Shown one piece after another: positions 32,611-46,434 of a DNA stretch of 64,000 bases (the first letter of the stretch is position 1; every line of letters begins with the position of its first letter). The position numbers and the translations under genes were made by a program. The notes beneath the pieces were generated by a model. It was not told the origin of the DNA. It saw only the letters and a program-made list of their open reading frames with translations, and did not search any database. The DNA comes from Bryum argenteum (lineage: Eukaryota > Streptophyta > Bryopsida > Bryales > Bryaceae): assembly GCA_037043015.1 (NCBI GenBank), contig CM073327.1, positions 14,676,727 to 14,740,726 on the forward strand, read 5' to 3'.

Positions 32611-32701
32611 TGGATGGTCTCGTTACTCGGATTGACTAGTGTATCTTGTAGCAGTGACTAAATAAAACTTATGACTTTGTTATACCTATCATAAATAGGA
32701 G

Positions 32702-32977
32702 TGTTGTGATATATTAAATGATAGGTTTTTTAGTAATACGTCCTATGTTGTAGCCTACTAAGTGTGACTACGACGCAGTTTTCCATGACTCACGTCTCTT
32801 CATGAGTGAGATCCGCACTTTTTATATGCATGTTTTGCCGCTGTCTTTTTATCTTTCCAGTGAAGTAAAGCATGTCCCTTTAAGATGATAACTTGTGTTC
32901 TTAATTGAGTACTTCAAGATGCGAAGCATTCCTAGCTTCTTAAGATTCAGTAGTTGCATTTTTCCTCTTTCACTATA
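32702..32977 (+). repeat. Copia 3' LTR
   Basis: Begins TGTTGTGATATATTA and ends CACTATA. It aligns with the 5' LTR and is followed by the GAAAA target duplication. Confidence 0.85.
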
Positions 32978-33035
32978 GAAAAGGGCGGCGAACCTCGCCC
33001 TCTTTCACTAAAGAAAAGGGCGGCGAACCTCACCA
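32960..33035. repeat. Short tandem duplication across the LTR end and target site
   Basis: The last bases of the LTR plus flanking GAAAAGGGCGGCGAACCTC occur twice in tandem (period about 36 bp), so a small duplication happened after copia inserted. Beyond it, 33,036-33,550 holds GC-richer then AT-rich DNA with nothing recognised. Confidence 0.7.
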
Positions 33036-33754
33036 CTTAGGACTGGACACTGGAGGGGTCGCGTTTCCCTGCGCTCCATTTCCTGTGGCCCTGCGGTCCT
33101 ATCCCTGGGCCCCGTTCGACCCCTGCGAGCCTCGTGCGAGCTCGATACCCGCCCTCGATACCCAGGCAGACCGGGACCTGCCTCATGCACTTTGTACGGC
33201 CATTTGTTCGCTGCCATCGGTTTTAGTTTACTGTGAGCAAGCTTTTGGGGTGCATTTCGGCCTCCCTAATTTTTTCTAAGTCCTAGTGTCCTCTTTTAAT
33301 CAGTTTTTTTTGTGTTGTTCACATGTACGTAGGAAATTGAGAAGCTCATAAAAGGAAGTCATAATTGAGCATGCTGTTAGCATATTCATGCATTGTCTTT
33401 AGAAGATAAAGAGAAATACATTCAAAATAGAAACAAAGTAGTGTAAAAAATTCCAAACTCCAACTTTATTTCACAAAAATATCATGATCACAATTTTTGC
33501 AAAGTATGGAGTTTCTTCCTCCTTTTACCAAAGTTTTTGTAACACATATGTCAGAAGTCACCTTGGGTAGTTTCCAAAAAATAGCCTCTTTTGTTTTGAC
33601 TGTGACAAAAACATATGTCAAGATCTTTTCAAAGGTGGACGTGGAGTACTCCCTTCACCAACTTCAGAAATAATTTGTTTCCTCCCATGTCCCATCCCTG
33701 TACGTTTCACATTATCTTGAAGAGAAGTAATGAAACCTCGTTTGGGAAAGAATA

Positions 33755-36700
33755 TCATGTTTGGCCTCTCAAAACTTGAACGCTTTTGTAAAGAGATAAG
33801 ACAAGCTTGAAGAACTTTTGAATTCGTGTTGCATTTTCTTTATTGTGAACACTTAGAGATATCGTACATAGTGAATTGGATTCACCCAATGTCTTGAGCG
33901 CCTTCTCGTGCATCACACCGTATGAAAAAACCTCTTTTATTGGTATATCCACTTGAGATAGAATCGTGATGTGAATGTCTTCCGTCTCTGGGATCATTGA
34001 AAACGTATCTTCTACCGCTTTATTGAATTTGGGCCCTTCAAAAAACTCTTTGACAATAGATTGCAATCGAAAGATATGCTTGCATGTAGATATTTTCAAA
34101 GAAATATGTCATAAACTTCAAGTAAGGAAAATGTCACAGAATATTGGAACTTACCCGATCGTTGAGCCATTTTGAATTGACTCAACAATGTGAGTTGGCC
34201 CACACAAATGCCATGCTTGGCACTACCAACAATGGCCACAATAACCTCCCATAACGATCGATACACCTTCCTTTGAAAAACACTATATTTGATCAACTCC
34301 CAATGTCTTTCAAGATGGTTAGTTGTATCCATTCCTCTACAAGCAAAAAGCCCCCGAATCGAGGCCACAATCTTCTCCAATGTACATTAATTCTAGCCCA
34401 TCCAGAATTAATGTATGTACCAAATGCCGGAATGTGTTGAAACTCAACACAAAAATTCCTCAAGTTCTCATAAAAATGGGACTCGTTTGGACAAAATAAT
34501 AAAACATGCAATACTCTCCAAACACGATCTTTGTCCTCATTTAGAACACGTGTTAATAAGTTTTCACTCTATGCTTTTATAACATGAAAGTGCCACAACA
34601 AAACACGCCCACGTTCTTGTAATTTTTCACTCTCATTGTATGTCCAACACAAAACATCATTCTTAACAACATTTTGAATGACATTTAAAGTAGCTTTGTG
34701 CTTATCTATGACTATTGCCGATGGTCTAATATCTCCCACTCACTTAAAGACAGGGGTTAAAGTCAATTCAATAGCAACACCCTCATGTCCTTGTTTCACA
34801 TCAATATTACATAACATGTAAAAAATGGAAATATCGATTTCATCATGATTTGGCACAATGATCGCATAAAGAGATAAGTCATATTGATTTATTTTGAAGA
34901 TAGAATCAAATGCCCAAGAATTACTACTAGAGAACCTGTGAGCCGATTCCTGCATAAATTCATCTTAAATGACAACAACAAATGGCCTCGGCCTGGATTT
35001 TCATCCGCGGGTGCATAAGGTTGATAGAAAATAATTTTCCCTTGGGCTTGTAAACTCATAACATCAATTTAGGTTGCATCCCAATCATCCCAACGAAGTG
35101 CATCTATATACAAAAACATTTAGTTGACACCAATTCACAAACTCATATCTCAAAACTAATACTTTGTTGGTGATTTCAAAAATTGATGAAGTAGAATTAA
35201 TCATTATAGAAGACAGAAGAGCAATAAAAATGACATTCATTTACTTCAACAAACATGTTTTAAGTAAAAATAGAGGCATTACATTGTTTCAAAAATAGTT
35301 ATTAATTTTTTAATCAAAGCAAATAGTATTGTTATGAATCAAATAAGGCAATAGGTTGAAACACATACCATTTACTCGCAAAGAATATGCAAGAATTTAC
35401 ACTTTCTTTCTGATGATGAAGAATGGGTATATGACACGTTTCACCTCCGGCATACATTGAGAAAAAACTTCTTGAGATTCTACTGATTTGGCTTCTAAAG
35501 CCTTTGGAGAAAGCATGAGCTTCAAGTTCTCTATAACCCAACCAATCACTAACGGGTGCACAGGTAATAAAAATGTATTTGCATTGGATCCCGGGATATG
35601 TCCACTATGTTCACTATGAACATAGATAGTGGCTCAAAGTTTTTTTTGAGACACGGAACTTGAAGACATAGATGGATTGGATTCAACAACTTTGATTTGA
35701 AATCCACAATTACACAATCTAGAAGTCTTATCTCTTTTAGAATCTCTCTCCTCCTTGCGTTTTGCATCAACCGTTTTCCTATGTGGACGATTTTTGCTAG
35801 CAACCCAGTGACAATTATAGTATGTGACAGTTTTGCTTTGCCATACACAGCGTTCAAAACGCCTTTTTAGCACAATTTGTTTTGTGCAAATGGAATCCAA
35901 AGTTGCACTTAGATCCTCTAATAGAACAATGACAACCTCATCCCAAAACTTTTTACTCTTTTGGCACACTTCACAAGAGAATACACAATTTTGTATGAAT
36001 GAGTTATGAATTCCTCCCGCTTTGAGATCGATATTCCATTGCGTACAAATTGTATCTTTTGTCAAAAAGAATGACCCACGTTTCTCATTTTCATGAACAT
36101 GACCTCTCTGAACGATTATTCGCCAATACTCTATGGGCAGAATTTGTCTATTCTTTTCATCATATGAAATAGACAAGATAAATCCACCCAAACCCTCTAC
36201 AGCTTTGAGTTTGACTTGAAGCTTTTCTCCACCTCTCAATGGTAAAGTCTTCCAATTGTGTGTGTGTCAAAAACCGCCCATGACAAAACAATGAATGGCC
36301 CTCTTGAATTTGGAAAACTGATAGAAAGTATTCTCTCTTTATACAATCAATCATGAGTGTGATAAATGGAATGATGAAGTGTACTAATGTGGAAAAAGTC
36401 TCAATCGGAATGTCTTCAAATGATAAAGAAATCAAATCATGCGAATGTGTTGGAGTTCCAAGGTTGATGTGTTCAACTCTATTAACAATCAAATCCTCTC
36501 ATGGCTCCAAAATCTCATCACCTCCATCATCATCTTCAAATACGGAATCTCTATTAGAAGCCAAGAAATAGGTCTCTTGGAATGTTGAATCTTCAATACT
36601 TGCTACACCACCATCACGGACTCCTTGAAGAAATTCTTGCACTCCAACCAACTCACTTGCATCATCCTCAAAATCGAAAAGATAGAAGTTATCGTCCTCT

Positions 36701-36762
36701 ATGAAATCTCCATCTTCCACTATTTGCGACGCTAAAACTCCACGAAAGCCTTCCAACCTCAA
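33755..36762 (-). pseudogene. Mutator-like (MULE) transposase gene, decayed
   Basis: Read on the - strand from 36,762. An acidic N-terminus (FRGVLASQIVEDGDFIEDDN) is followed by a zinc-binding/DNA-binding part with CVWQSKTVTYYNCHW and CNCGFQIKV (35,870-35,690). The catalytic region follows: a YMLCNIDVKQGHEG-type strand (about 34,800), AIVIDKHKATLNVIQNVVKN (about 34,720), LLWHFHVIKA (about 34,595) and, after it, ACRGMDTTNHLERHWELIKY (about 34,330), typical of MULE transposases. Many stops and frame changes separate these segments, so it is a fossil. It is unrelated to the DUF7869-type gene. Terminal repeats were not identified. Confidence 0.7.
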
Positions 36763-37130
36763 ACCCTACACTCATGCACAAATTCCACTTTTTAGAATAA
36801 TGTGTGTCAATTATGTACGAACCCGAATTTCTCTACTACTACAGGGACAGGACTGCACACATCTACCAATCAGCCCTTAGTGGCGAGGGGCGGGGAATTA
36901 GTTCAGCTTCTTGCTTCTTGCCAGAGCATGTGATCCACACTGTTGAATAAAAACTCACTCTGCTTACATACTTTGATTTGCATCGAGGTTGACGTGTCGG
37001 TCAATGAACCAGCGTGCTGACCGCAGCTGAGTTTCGAGTAGGCTGATCGCAGCTGATTTTAATGCAAATATGGACCCTGGTTGAGCACGACGCATAAGGT
37101 ACTAACTTCTTCATGTTTCAAGGACACTAC
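36763..37130. other. Intergenic stretch, nothing recognised
   Basis: No coding frame or repeat that I can support. Confidence 0.4.
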
Positions 37131-37401
37131 CACTATTACAATTTGAGAGAGTATGCAACGTTTTCTTCTCAAACGTTGCTCAAGTTTAACAACGTTTTGG
37201 AACTTGCTTGAGCAACGTTCTTAAGAAAATAAGCAATGTTATCCGATCACCAAACAACGTTAATTATAATCTAATTGAAAATGTTGCTTAGTTTCTTGAG
37301 AACATCACTCAAGCAAGTTCTAAAACATTGCTAGACGTTAGCAACATTTACTCCAAAACAACATTTGTGGCGTTGCAAACCCCCCCTCCTTTCTAGTAGT
37401 G
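37131..37401. mobile_element. CACTA-like hairpin MITE, copy 3
   Basis: Third member of the family at 7.2 and 7.8 kb. It starts CACTATTACAATTTGAGAG and ends TTTCTAGTAGTG, with repeated GCAACGTT motifs in both orientations. Confidence 0.75.
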
Positions 37402-38170
37402 TACTTGCTTGCAAGATTCGCAAACCGGACGCGTTTAGGTGATTGGGCAGGCAAACCGGGTGGACTAGTTGTCCCGGACAGGCAAGCATACTTGTCTGCC
37501 TTGATTGTAGGGGGTGAGTAATTTTTTGTGGGTAACAAAATTTGAAGTAAAAAGCATGTGTGGCATTCCACATGGCCCGTATGTGGCGACCAAGTGGCTG
37601 AGTTTTTACCTAAACTCTTGCGACGTTGTCATTTTTTTTACCTAAACTAAAAGTCAACACCCGTTTGACTACACCGGGCGAGCGAGAGCTCAATAGGGCG
37701 GAGGGGCAAGTCGGGCGGGTAAGTCTGGCGGATCAGCGGCGTGCCTGTCCGGTTTGACAACCTTGCTTGCTTGGTGCAATGGGTGAGACGCTACTTGCTT
37801 GCTGCATGCGTAAGATGCAAAAAATGGCAAGTAGGTCGTTGCTCTTACTATGACATCGGAGGGTTCATTTTGTGTTGTGAGACACTTTTGCAGTAAAAAC
37901 TTGATTCATGTAGAATGCTCAACTATCGAAGCTAACCAAGTTAGGGCAGTTTTGACAGGGCACAATAGGCGAATGAACGAAGCGCGTCACGATGTAGTGA
38001 AGCCTCGCGGGGACAAGGATGGTGCAAAAGGAGGATAACTTTACAGTTCGTATCAGGAAATGCGGATCTTCACGCCCATTTCAGCAGGTATTTCAGCACA
38101 TACAACCTCTCACTTTCTCCCTTTAGAATTATATACTTATAACAATCTAATTCCCTTTAGACACGATTCT
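37402..38170. other. Unassigned spacer up to the tandem array
   Basis: Mixed-composition DNA with short open frames and no recognisable gene. It stops matching any unit of the tandem array exactly at 38,171. Confidence 0.45.
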
Positions 38171-39195
38171 TGGTGGTATCTGCAGGAATTGAAGCCGGAG
38201 TCTACAAAGTCTACAAAGGCTGTTAGAGAGCTCTATCTTTTGGATTGCTACACAAAGTGACACTCATGCTCCCTAAGCAGGCATACATAGATTACACTAC
38301 CTACCCCAACATCTTCTCCAGATGAAGATGAATAGGCTCACCTGAAGAACATTCAAGCAGATCTGGCCACATGTGCTAAGTAGATCCTCACGTGCTCTTT
38401 TTAAAAGAAAAATGAAATTGGACGGTGTACGTACCGCGAAAGATGATGGTTATTATTATTATTTTCTGCATGCCTCCATATGCCTCCATACCGACACAGC
38501 AATTGGGTCATCTCACATACAATGGAGCGACACTTGTAACTAATTGATTCAAATATGGTCCCTGAAATCATTGAACATTCCTACAAAACAGGAAAAAATA
38601 TGAATGTATGAAACAACAATGAAATGCTCCTCAGTCTCTGCATATTCCTGACTACTTACAACATAACACATGATCCACCCAGCCATCAAAGCAAATAAAG
38701 GGCTCCTGCAAGCACGTTAATCATACCTGCAAAGAGGAGACGCAAGATCAGAATTTAAGGCAACATTCAACATCATGCACTCGTGCAATCCGAGGGGTCA
38801 GTATGAACCCATTCACACTTTTGGAAAGAACAGAACAACCTGAAGCTAAGCTGCTCAAACCAACTTTGCACGAAAACTCCTACAAACATTCAAACAGAAA
38901 GGGGAAAACAAAGACCTGCAAAAGCAACAAAAATAGAGAACAGTGAAGGCCGGCCGGCAGAAATAAGATCAACCTACCATTGCAACCATTACCATCAACC
39001 TTCACAATCAATGACAGCCAAATTGTGGAACACAGACCTCGATCTCACCTTAATTGAGATACCCCATTGATGAGAGAATGATATAAAGCCTACACTAAAA
39101 AGCTTCCTTAAAAAAGCACCGCTTGCATTGCTTCACAACAAAGGGCACTCATCATGCTAACTTTTCATTCTCGTGCATATACGACTTTAGCTTAC

Positions 39196-39372
39196 CTACG
39201 AGTTCCAACATCCTCTCCGGGCATGATGAGTGCAAGCCCAGGCTCAATCGAGTCGGCGTTCCCGAGAATGAAATTTCTACGCCAAGAAGTCGCATAGGGT
39301 CTCACGTGCTTTCAAATTCTACACCAAATGGACGGGTACCGCGGGAATGATGATGATTTCGACATGCCTCCC
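39196..39372 (-). pseudogene. Possible exon remnant, unrecognised (unit A)
   Basis: In the cleaner copy of unit B, one - frame reads HVEIIIIPAGTRPFGVEF, then a TGA in place of one codon, then DPMQLLRRRNFIS and GLALIMPGEDVGTRR, ending at a donor-like CGTAG/GTAAGC. The composition looks like real protein but I do not recognise the family. In unit A the same stretch has indels at CTG/CAG-type sites that disturb the frame. Confidence 0.35.
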
Positions 39373-41449
39373 GCCTCGCAACTGAGCAATTGGGTTATCT
39401 CGCATATAATGGAGCCAATTGATGCAAACATGGTTGTTTGAAATCGATCCACAATCGGCTACAAAATCAGGATTCCAGTGAAGAATCGTGCTCTGCATGT
39501 TTCCAAGTACTTACAACAAAAGAAAGCATCAGTCACACTATGTACATTCTGAGCTGCCTCTCTAACACCCACCCATCAAAACATGAAAATCTTTCAGAGC
39601 ACAATTTGTACTCCTCCAAATAGTGCATATAGTGCATGGGAAAATGCCTTAAACTGGTAGAGCTCTACATGGTGCCCGCCCACTTACTTATCATACACCC
39701 TTACTCATCTCTATTTCGACTTTCAGACCTAATGCTACATCGAGTGAGAACCTCTCGCGGCCAGAAATCACTCCAAATGCAATCGCCATGGATACTAAGC
39801 CTTAGATTCCTAACCCAATTTCGATGATGAAGGATAGCCTTGCATTAATCATCTCAATAACCCTAAGCATGAACAGAAATATTACCATGCTCCGAAATGT
39901 GGAGATGAAGAAAAGTCACTTACACTGAAACTCTTTGATCGCTCGAGGAGATTTACTGTGGGCCTCAATTCAAAACCACTCCTCCCTGTTGCTTACGAGC
40001 TCACATGGCTAAAATCCTGCAACAAAAGTTTCAAAAATTCAAGAACCGTATCAATGCCTTGCTCTTCGGCAAAGAGATCACACTGAAAATCAAGAACAAG
40101 TTTCACATCACATTTGTTACACCCTCCTACCACATCTGCAACTCAAAACTCAACATTCAATCAGGGCTCACGTAACTTGTCACAAAACAAAAGACTCTCA
40201 AAATTCCAATTACTGCGGGTCTCTTGACCAAAAATTGACAATACACATGCTAGCTGCGTAGACAGATTCAGTTGATAAACCACGACATCGTATCTGAATG
40301 CACAGTCGCGATTGTAAAATCTATACTAAGAAATGGCTCTCTCTCTCTCTATTGTGAGGTACTAATCCACTCTATGTATCAAATCAACAAAGCATTTGGT
40401 TACAAACTGTACCTATATGCAACAATTGAGGAACTATTTCGTTGACAGCAGGAACCATTCAAGAAACAAAATGATTCTCGTACAGACTTACTTCTCAAGA
40501 TCAAAAAAGCCACAACAAATTATGAGAATAGTGCGAAAGCGAGGCAGACAGGGGACCTTTCCACAATTCTATGCCTTACAAAGAGACGGAGCACGTGAAT
40601 AGTCAAGATTTTGCTGAAGATAAGCAAAAACCTTGAGGTCTTTCGCTCCTATTCTTGATCTGAAAGCAGCAGTTGATATATTGTAACAACCGAATCAGCC
40701 AGGGGTAGATAAGCATTAGAACGGCATGGATTTATTTGTCACACACTCACAATCAAATGTCCTTAAACTGCTGCACCAAGCCACCCTTGTAACAACCCAC
40801 AAACCAAGGCTTCCTCTAAACTTCTCGAAAACAAAACCCTGAACCTCAATTTCATATCTCAATTTCGACGCATATCACACAAATTGTTTTACCAAGAGCA
40901 ATCATTCCAAGAGTGACTCCACAACTAAACATGGTGATTATGCATCTCCACACTCTTCCTCAAGTTCTTAGGAAACAAAAAAATTCACCTGCAAAAAGGT
41001 GGTTAACAAAGAATTAACGAAGCAATCGAGATTATTCATGCGTTGGTCACACCTCGCAACCTCAATCTCACAAATGATCTACAAACACATCATAACTCAA
41101 AGGTGCACCATACGACACATACCTTCCTTAAAATACAACCAAACAGAATGCAAGCAAAACAACTGGAATCAACTCGATGATCACAGGTGCACTTTCCAAG
41201 TATGACAACAAGTGCATACTACTTGTCTACACCACATTAGATTCAAGAATGCTATAATTTATTGAGCTAAAAACGCTTCCAACTCTAAGAAACAATATGA
41301 GTTTGGACAAGATAGATGTAACAAGAAGCTAATGGATCGAGAGTCGCCCTACCAACTCTGCAAAATCAACATAGCTGCAAGCCAAACAACTAATGAAGGA
41401 GGTAGCAATGAGTTATGAACTAACTAAGACGAGCTTGCAAATCCGCAAT

Positions 41450-42060
41450 ATATAAGCAAGCAATACAATAGAGGCACAACACGCACCCCGTCAACTCGAC
41501 TCAACTCTCACTATTCTCCACCACACCCATCTTTCGATGTAGCATACACCTCACTCTAAGAGAATCCCTTCCTGACAATCAAAGCCGTACCCACCCCCGC
41601 AGACACAACCCTAAAGCCTCGGATCCGATCGCGGTAAGGGACAACTCTCATTTGATCGCAATAGACAACCAACACCCAATCCGCAACGGCAACCGACACA
41701 CAATTAGCCGCCACACACAATCGGCAATAGACAGTCAATAGACCGTCGGCAACAACAGACAATCGTCGCAACAGATAAGCTTCCCAGCATAGACGTAACT
41801 CTTCCTTATTCTCTCACAACACAAGCGCTCGCAAACATCATAACAATCACCAGCATCCTGACAAATAAGTGCAAGTAAGGCAACAAGTGTGATGCCTCGG
41901 CAGGTCCGCCATGGTTGTAAATTCTAAGACGTCCCTTGCTTCCAACCCAAAAAGCAACACAAGAGGGCATCGAGGGAGGCAAGCGGCAACAAGAGAACAA
42001 GTAGAATGGCTCGACAACGGCGGAACGACTCAACTTCACTTCACATTGCCGCGCTTTTTG
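41450..42060. other. GC-richer block in the unit, unassigned (also 52,240-52,850 and 63,010-63,610)
   Basis: More GC-rich than its surroundings. It has short open frames on the - strand and TTTGGCTTGCAG-like acceptor and TATATA-like motifs nearby. It might be the 5' region of a - strand transcript, but no protein is recognisable. Confidence 0.25.
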
Positions 42061-44397
42061 TCGCGCGCTTATTTTTCAAATTTACATTAACTACATCCCA
42101 CATCCTAGATCTTTTAAATCTTTGTTGACAGCATGTTGAGTGATTATTGGAATCCCAATGTTTTCATCATAATTAGGTAGTTGTACTACAACACCCCAAT
42201 TCTAATGTTAAGGGGCTTTTGAGATAGCATGTTTTATTTCGTATGTATTGGAATCCAATGTTTTCACCATAATGAGGCAATTGCATAAGCAATATAAAAT
42301 AAATGTACTTAGTACCAAGACAATGATGGTAATAGTGTAATTCACCACGCCTCAATAATTAATTTTGGTTGTTGAACATAATTAAATATTGAGAAGCAAT
42401 ATGATTAATGGGTGAATCAAGGCCAATTGTAACATGTAATGCACTCCAAAATCAAATGTCCACAAGTACAATGATATTGACTACCCTTGTTTGAAATATG
42501 AAAGAGTCAAAAAAGGTCTACGAACCGTTGCGAGCTCTTATGCTCATGTATATGAATAACTAAAAAGATAACAAAAAGGTAACAAAAAGTCAAATAATAT
42601 ATGAACCAACAACGTCTCAAATAAAATCATTATGAGAAAGTTCTCATACTAGTAGTCTACAAGATCCTATGTTTTCAATTTTGCAAATAATCTCATAAAA
42701 ATCTAAAAAGACATTCATTGAATTGCTTCATTAGGAAGGAAGTTGAAACTAAGTTGCTACCCCCCTTGGCCTTAGGGGGTTAACTGCTCTCTTCAATTTT
42801 GGTTTGTTTCTTATTACAAGTTATAATACAAACTATATAATCTATGTGTTGTTTGTTCAACTCTAAGAGTCCCATAGTTTATACTCTTACGGTATTCAAA
42901 TTTCATGATATCCTTTTGCAACCCTCATTCAATAGAAAATATTACAGAAAGCACTTCATCTGTACTACCAAGAAGAGTTTACAACCTGTATCAAAATTGA
43001 AGTCATGCCTTGAAATTAAGAGTTTGTGATTTAATCATAACATGATGTGTTTGAGCTTTACCACATGCTGTGTTTGAACAACAAATATAGAAAATGCAAG
43101 TATTGCCTTCCTAACCTATTTATTTCTCTAATATTCTAATCCAATTCTTATGACTACCACAAGTTCATGTCTAAAATTCAAATGATCCCATTACCCATCG
43201 TAGTCATTGCCTAAGAATCAATGTACGATCTAATCTATTCATCCAAATCATTCAACTTCTTTGAATGGACACTGCAATTTCAATAACTTTACCCCCAACA
43301 CATCTCATTTATTTTAGCCTCTCGTGGAAATGCCTATTGTTATCAAAAAAAATCTACAACTAGTGAGCTACTTCCCTCCATGTAAAACAAACAAACAAAA
43401 ATAATAATAAATAAAAATTCAAAAATTCAAAAAACCCAAAAAAGAATTAAAAGAAAGAAAAAGTCAAAAAGGAAAAGTCCAAAACAAAGACCCCTTGCAT
43501 TGAAAATTTGAAATGCATGCAAGTGAATTGAACTAAATAATGTATTTACCTCGGAAAGTAAACTTGAATTGGAAGCTAACCCAAGAACTGAAGTAAAGAT
43601 CCACCCTGAATTTGAATAATTGACTTGCAATGATGCCCCCATGATGTTTCAAATACCCCAATACAGAAGTTGTTATTAAACTCAAAAAGAGATTATGAAA
43701 TGAAATAAATTAAAAAAATGATATTGGATGAATCCAGCAATTCTCAGGGCAGAATCTACACAGACTCAAAATAATTGGAACATTGAAATCTAACAATTAA
43801 AATTGAGACCCTTCAAACTTTCAATTATTTCAATCAACATTCAATCAGAATGAGCACATTCCAGGAATTCATAGCTGTGCCACAAAAAGTTTACTCCACC
43901 CCGGCCTTAACCCCTAAATGGTTTGACTAATTTTGTAGCAAAAAGAACACATTCTTAAATTTTAAAAATAAAAATAATTGTTATAAATGGAAACAAAAGT
44001 GAGTTACTCAAATCTCAACAGACGTACAACAATCCTGTAGTAGAAATATTGTACATCATGTGGTTTAAATTTTGAGTCATGAGGCCATGTAGATTGCAAG
44101 ATCGTAACGTTTTAGCACTCATAAATGATCACAAAAGTTTTAACATTTCCACTTTAGAGTGAATATGCTACCAATAGACTCATGGCAACAAAAGAAAATC
44201 ACCAACTACAAAGATTTTTTCATCTTTATCTCAATGACATAATAATACTAATAACATAATTAAGAAAGTCGTAAAAAAATCTAATCATCCTAAAAAAGTA
44301 ACAAAAAAACAAAATTTAATGTCTATATTTTCCAAGATAACAAAAATTCTAGGTTCAAAAATTTTAAGATGTTATTATACATAGAAAAATTCAAGAT

Positions 44398-45694
44398 CTT
44401 AAGCCCTAAACGCGTGGAATGTAGTAAAGCGATATTTTGGATGGCAAGCATCAACTCTCAAGATCCATAACTTTGTTACTCGAAGTCCGCTTTGGATGTA
44501 ATTACTTGCATTGGGTCCCGAATCAAGTCTAGTTTGTGTTTTGAAAATTGCAAGACTCATACAATGAAGAATTAATAGGAAGCATTTGTTTTGATGAAGG
44601 CAACTCTTGTTTTTGGGTTTTGAAACTTGAGGCATGTTTTACCGCTTCAAGCCAATTATGTGAAATCCAATATAGCTTTTCATGAAAAGAAATTACATTA
44701 TCATGATCTTAACTCCTAAACACAATTTTCAGCCAAAAAACACAATTTCAAAAATGTGTCATAGTTAATAATGAAGAATCTTAATCTTCTTCAAGCTAAT
44801 AAGATTTTAACAAAGACAAACTTGTTATAGACTTGTCTTTGTAGGTCACCGAGACCAAAAAAATTGAGTCATGGGGCCTCGGCGAATCATAATGTATTAG
44901 TAATAAAAACGTCTCGCAAAATTTTCATCATTTTCACTTTAAGGTGGAAATGCTACCGTATACTATTGCTATGAGAAATCAACAACTGGAAAGATGCTCA
45001 CCTTCATCTCAATAACACCTTTTCCCCAAAAAAATTCATCAAAGATTTTTCCTAACTCAAATAATAGCCTTGCAATGGTGAAAATTGCCAAAAATCTTCC
45101 AAAGGGAAAATAGTCCGAAACTAGACCCTTTGCATTCAAATTCGTGCCTTATCTTCAAGATATCTTCAATCTTGTCAAGGTTTCTACCACTATAACTAGA
45201 CTCTAAAAACAGGTTTCGATCCAAAAATTTAAGTTGAAATCCAACGGCGGATGAAGGAGATATAGCTCCTCAAATATCATCCAATTTTTCACTTTTTTCA
45301 TTTGACAAAACATCATTGCAAATTCAATAGCAAAATCATTTGGGTCAAAAACCTCCAACTAGAAAGTTGTTAAGGATCACCTTGAGATCATAATCATGAA
45401 AAAGAATTCATGGAAAACTATTTTATATTTCACATAATTCGCTTGCAATGGTTAAATATGCCCCATGCTTGGAAATTCAAAAACAAGAACTGTCTTCACC
45501 AAAACGCATGCCATTGATTTAAACTTTATTATATGGATCTGCAATTTTTGCTACACACACTAGAATTGCTTTGGAACCTAACCCAAGTGATTTCATCCAA
45601 AAGGGACCTTGGATGGAGAAGTTTTGGTTCTTCAAAGTTGTTGCCTACCATCCAAAATATAGTTTTTCTACATTCAGCCCGTTTAGGGGTTAAG
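44398..45694. mobile_element. Family-X TIR element inside unit A
   Basis: Left end CTTAAGCCCTAAACGCG, right end CCGTTTAGGGGTTAAG. Internal sequence is related to 2,272-3,187. Further CTTAACYCCTAAA motifs at 43,906 and 44,707 suggest nested or rearranged copies. Confidence 0.6.
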
Positions 45695-45784
45695 ATAAAA
45701 TCCAATAATTTTGTAGTTGGAAGAGTACTGATTTAAAGCAATTTTGGAATTGGATTTGCTATGATGTTTCTATTTTCTAAAATT

Positions 45785-45895
45785 GGAAAAACAAAAAAAA
45801 AATTAAAAATTAAAAATTTAAAATTAAAAATTTAAAATAAAATAAAAAATAAAAATTTTTAAAATAAAAACTAAAAAATTAAAAATTTTAAATAC
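45785..45895. repeat. A/T low-complexity tract (also 56,553-56,663)
   Basis: Built from AAAAATTTAAAATT-like runs with no C and no G over most of its length. Confidence 0.8.
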
Positions 45896-46434
45896 ATGGT
45901 TCTCCAAGAGATGTTTCTCCTTTCTCCACCATTGAAGTTCAACTTCGTTCGTTGAGTTCGATATGAAATTAGATCACAAGATACCATAACTGTAAATATA
46001 TGCATAGTTTAGGGTCAAATTTTGACCGTATCACTTAGAAGCGTATCCTGGTTAGAACCCTCGGCTGATAAGGCCCAACAAATGGTGACAGAAATGGGTG
46101 CAAATGCCATGACATGGAGTAATGGTACCATACTTCCATAACATAAAAATGCGAGATTGTCCAATAAGTGTTTATTGAGACAACCTCTTCATATGAAATT
46201 TGTAGACAGTCATATTCCATCTGGCACATTAACTGATCCATCCAACGACGTGTTAGACTACTACCTCGCTATCATTGGTATTAACATGAAAACGTCCCCA
46301 ACTCCATCCTTGCTTGTGTCTGCTTCTGAGCCTCCACAAAGAAGAGCATCCGGTACCCATCGTCGGAAGGTCGTCGAATCGGTTGCCTAAACAGGTATAG
46401 ATTACAATTTCGTAACTGAAAATTGCTCAGGAAA

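Larger units (their letters stand above)
8374..32977 (+). mobile_element. Ty1-copia LTR retrotransposon, interrupted by a 19.8-kb insertion
   Basis: Two related LTRs (8,374-8,646 and 32,702-32,977) are flanked by the 5-bp duplication GAAAA (8,369-8,373 and 32,978-32,982). Between them lie, in copia order, gag, protease, integrase, reverse transcriptase and RNase H. Without the insertion the element is about 4.8 kb, a normal copia size. Many stops, frameshifts and clear LTR divergence show it is old and inactive. Confidence 0.9.

Noticed and set aside
33755-36762. MULE relic as the transposase source for the 19.8-kb element
   Set aside because: It lies outside both TIRs and outside the copia, is heavily decayed, and shows no terminal sequence in common with the large element.
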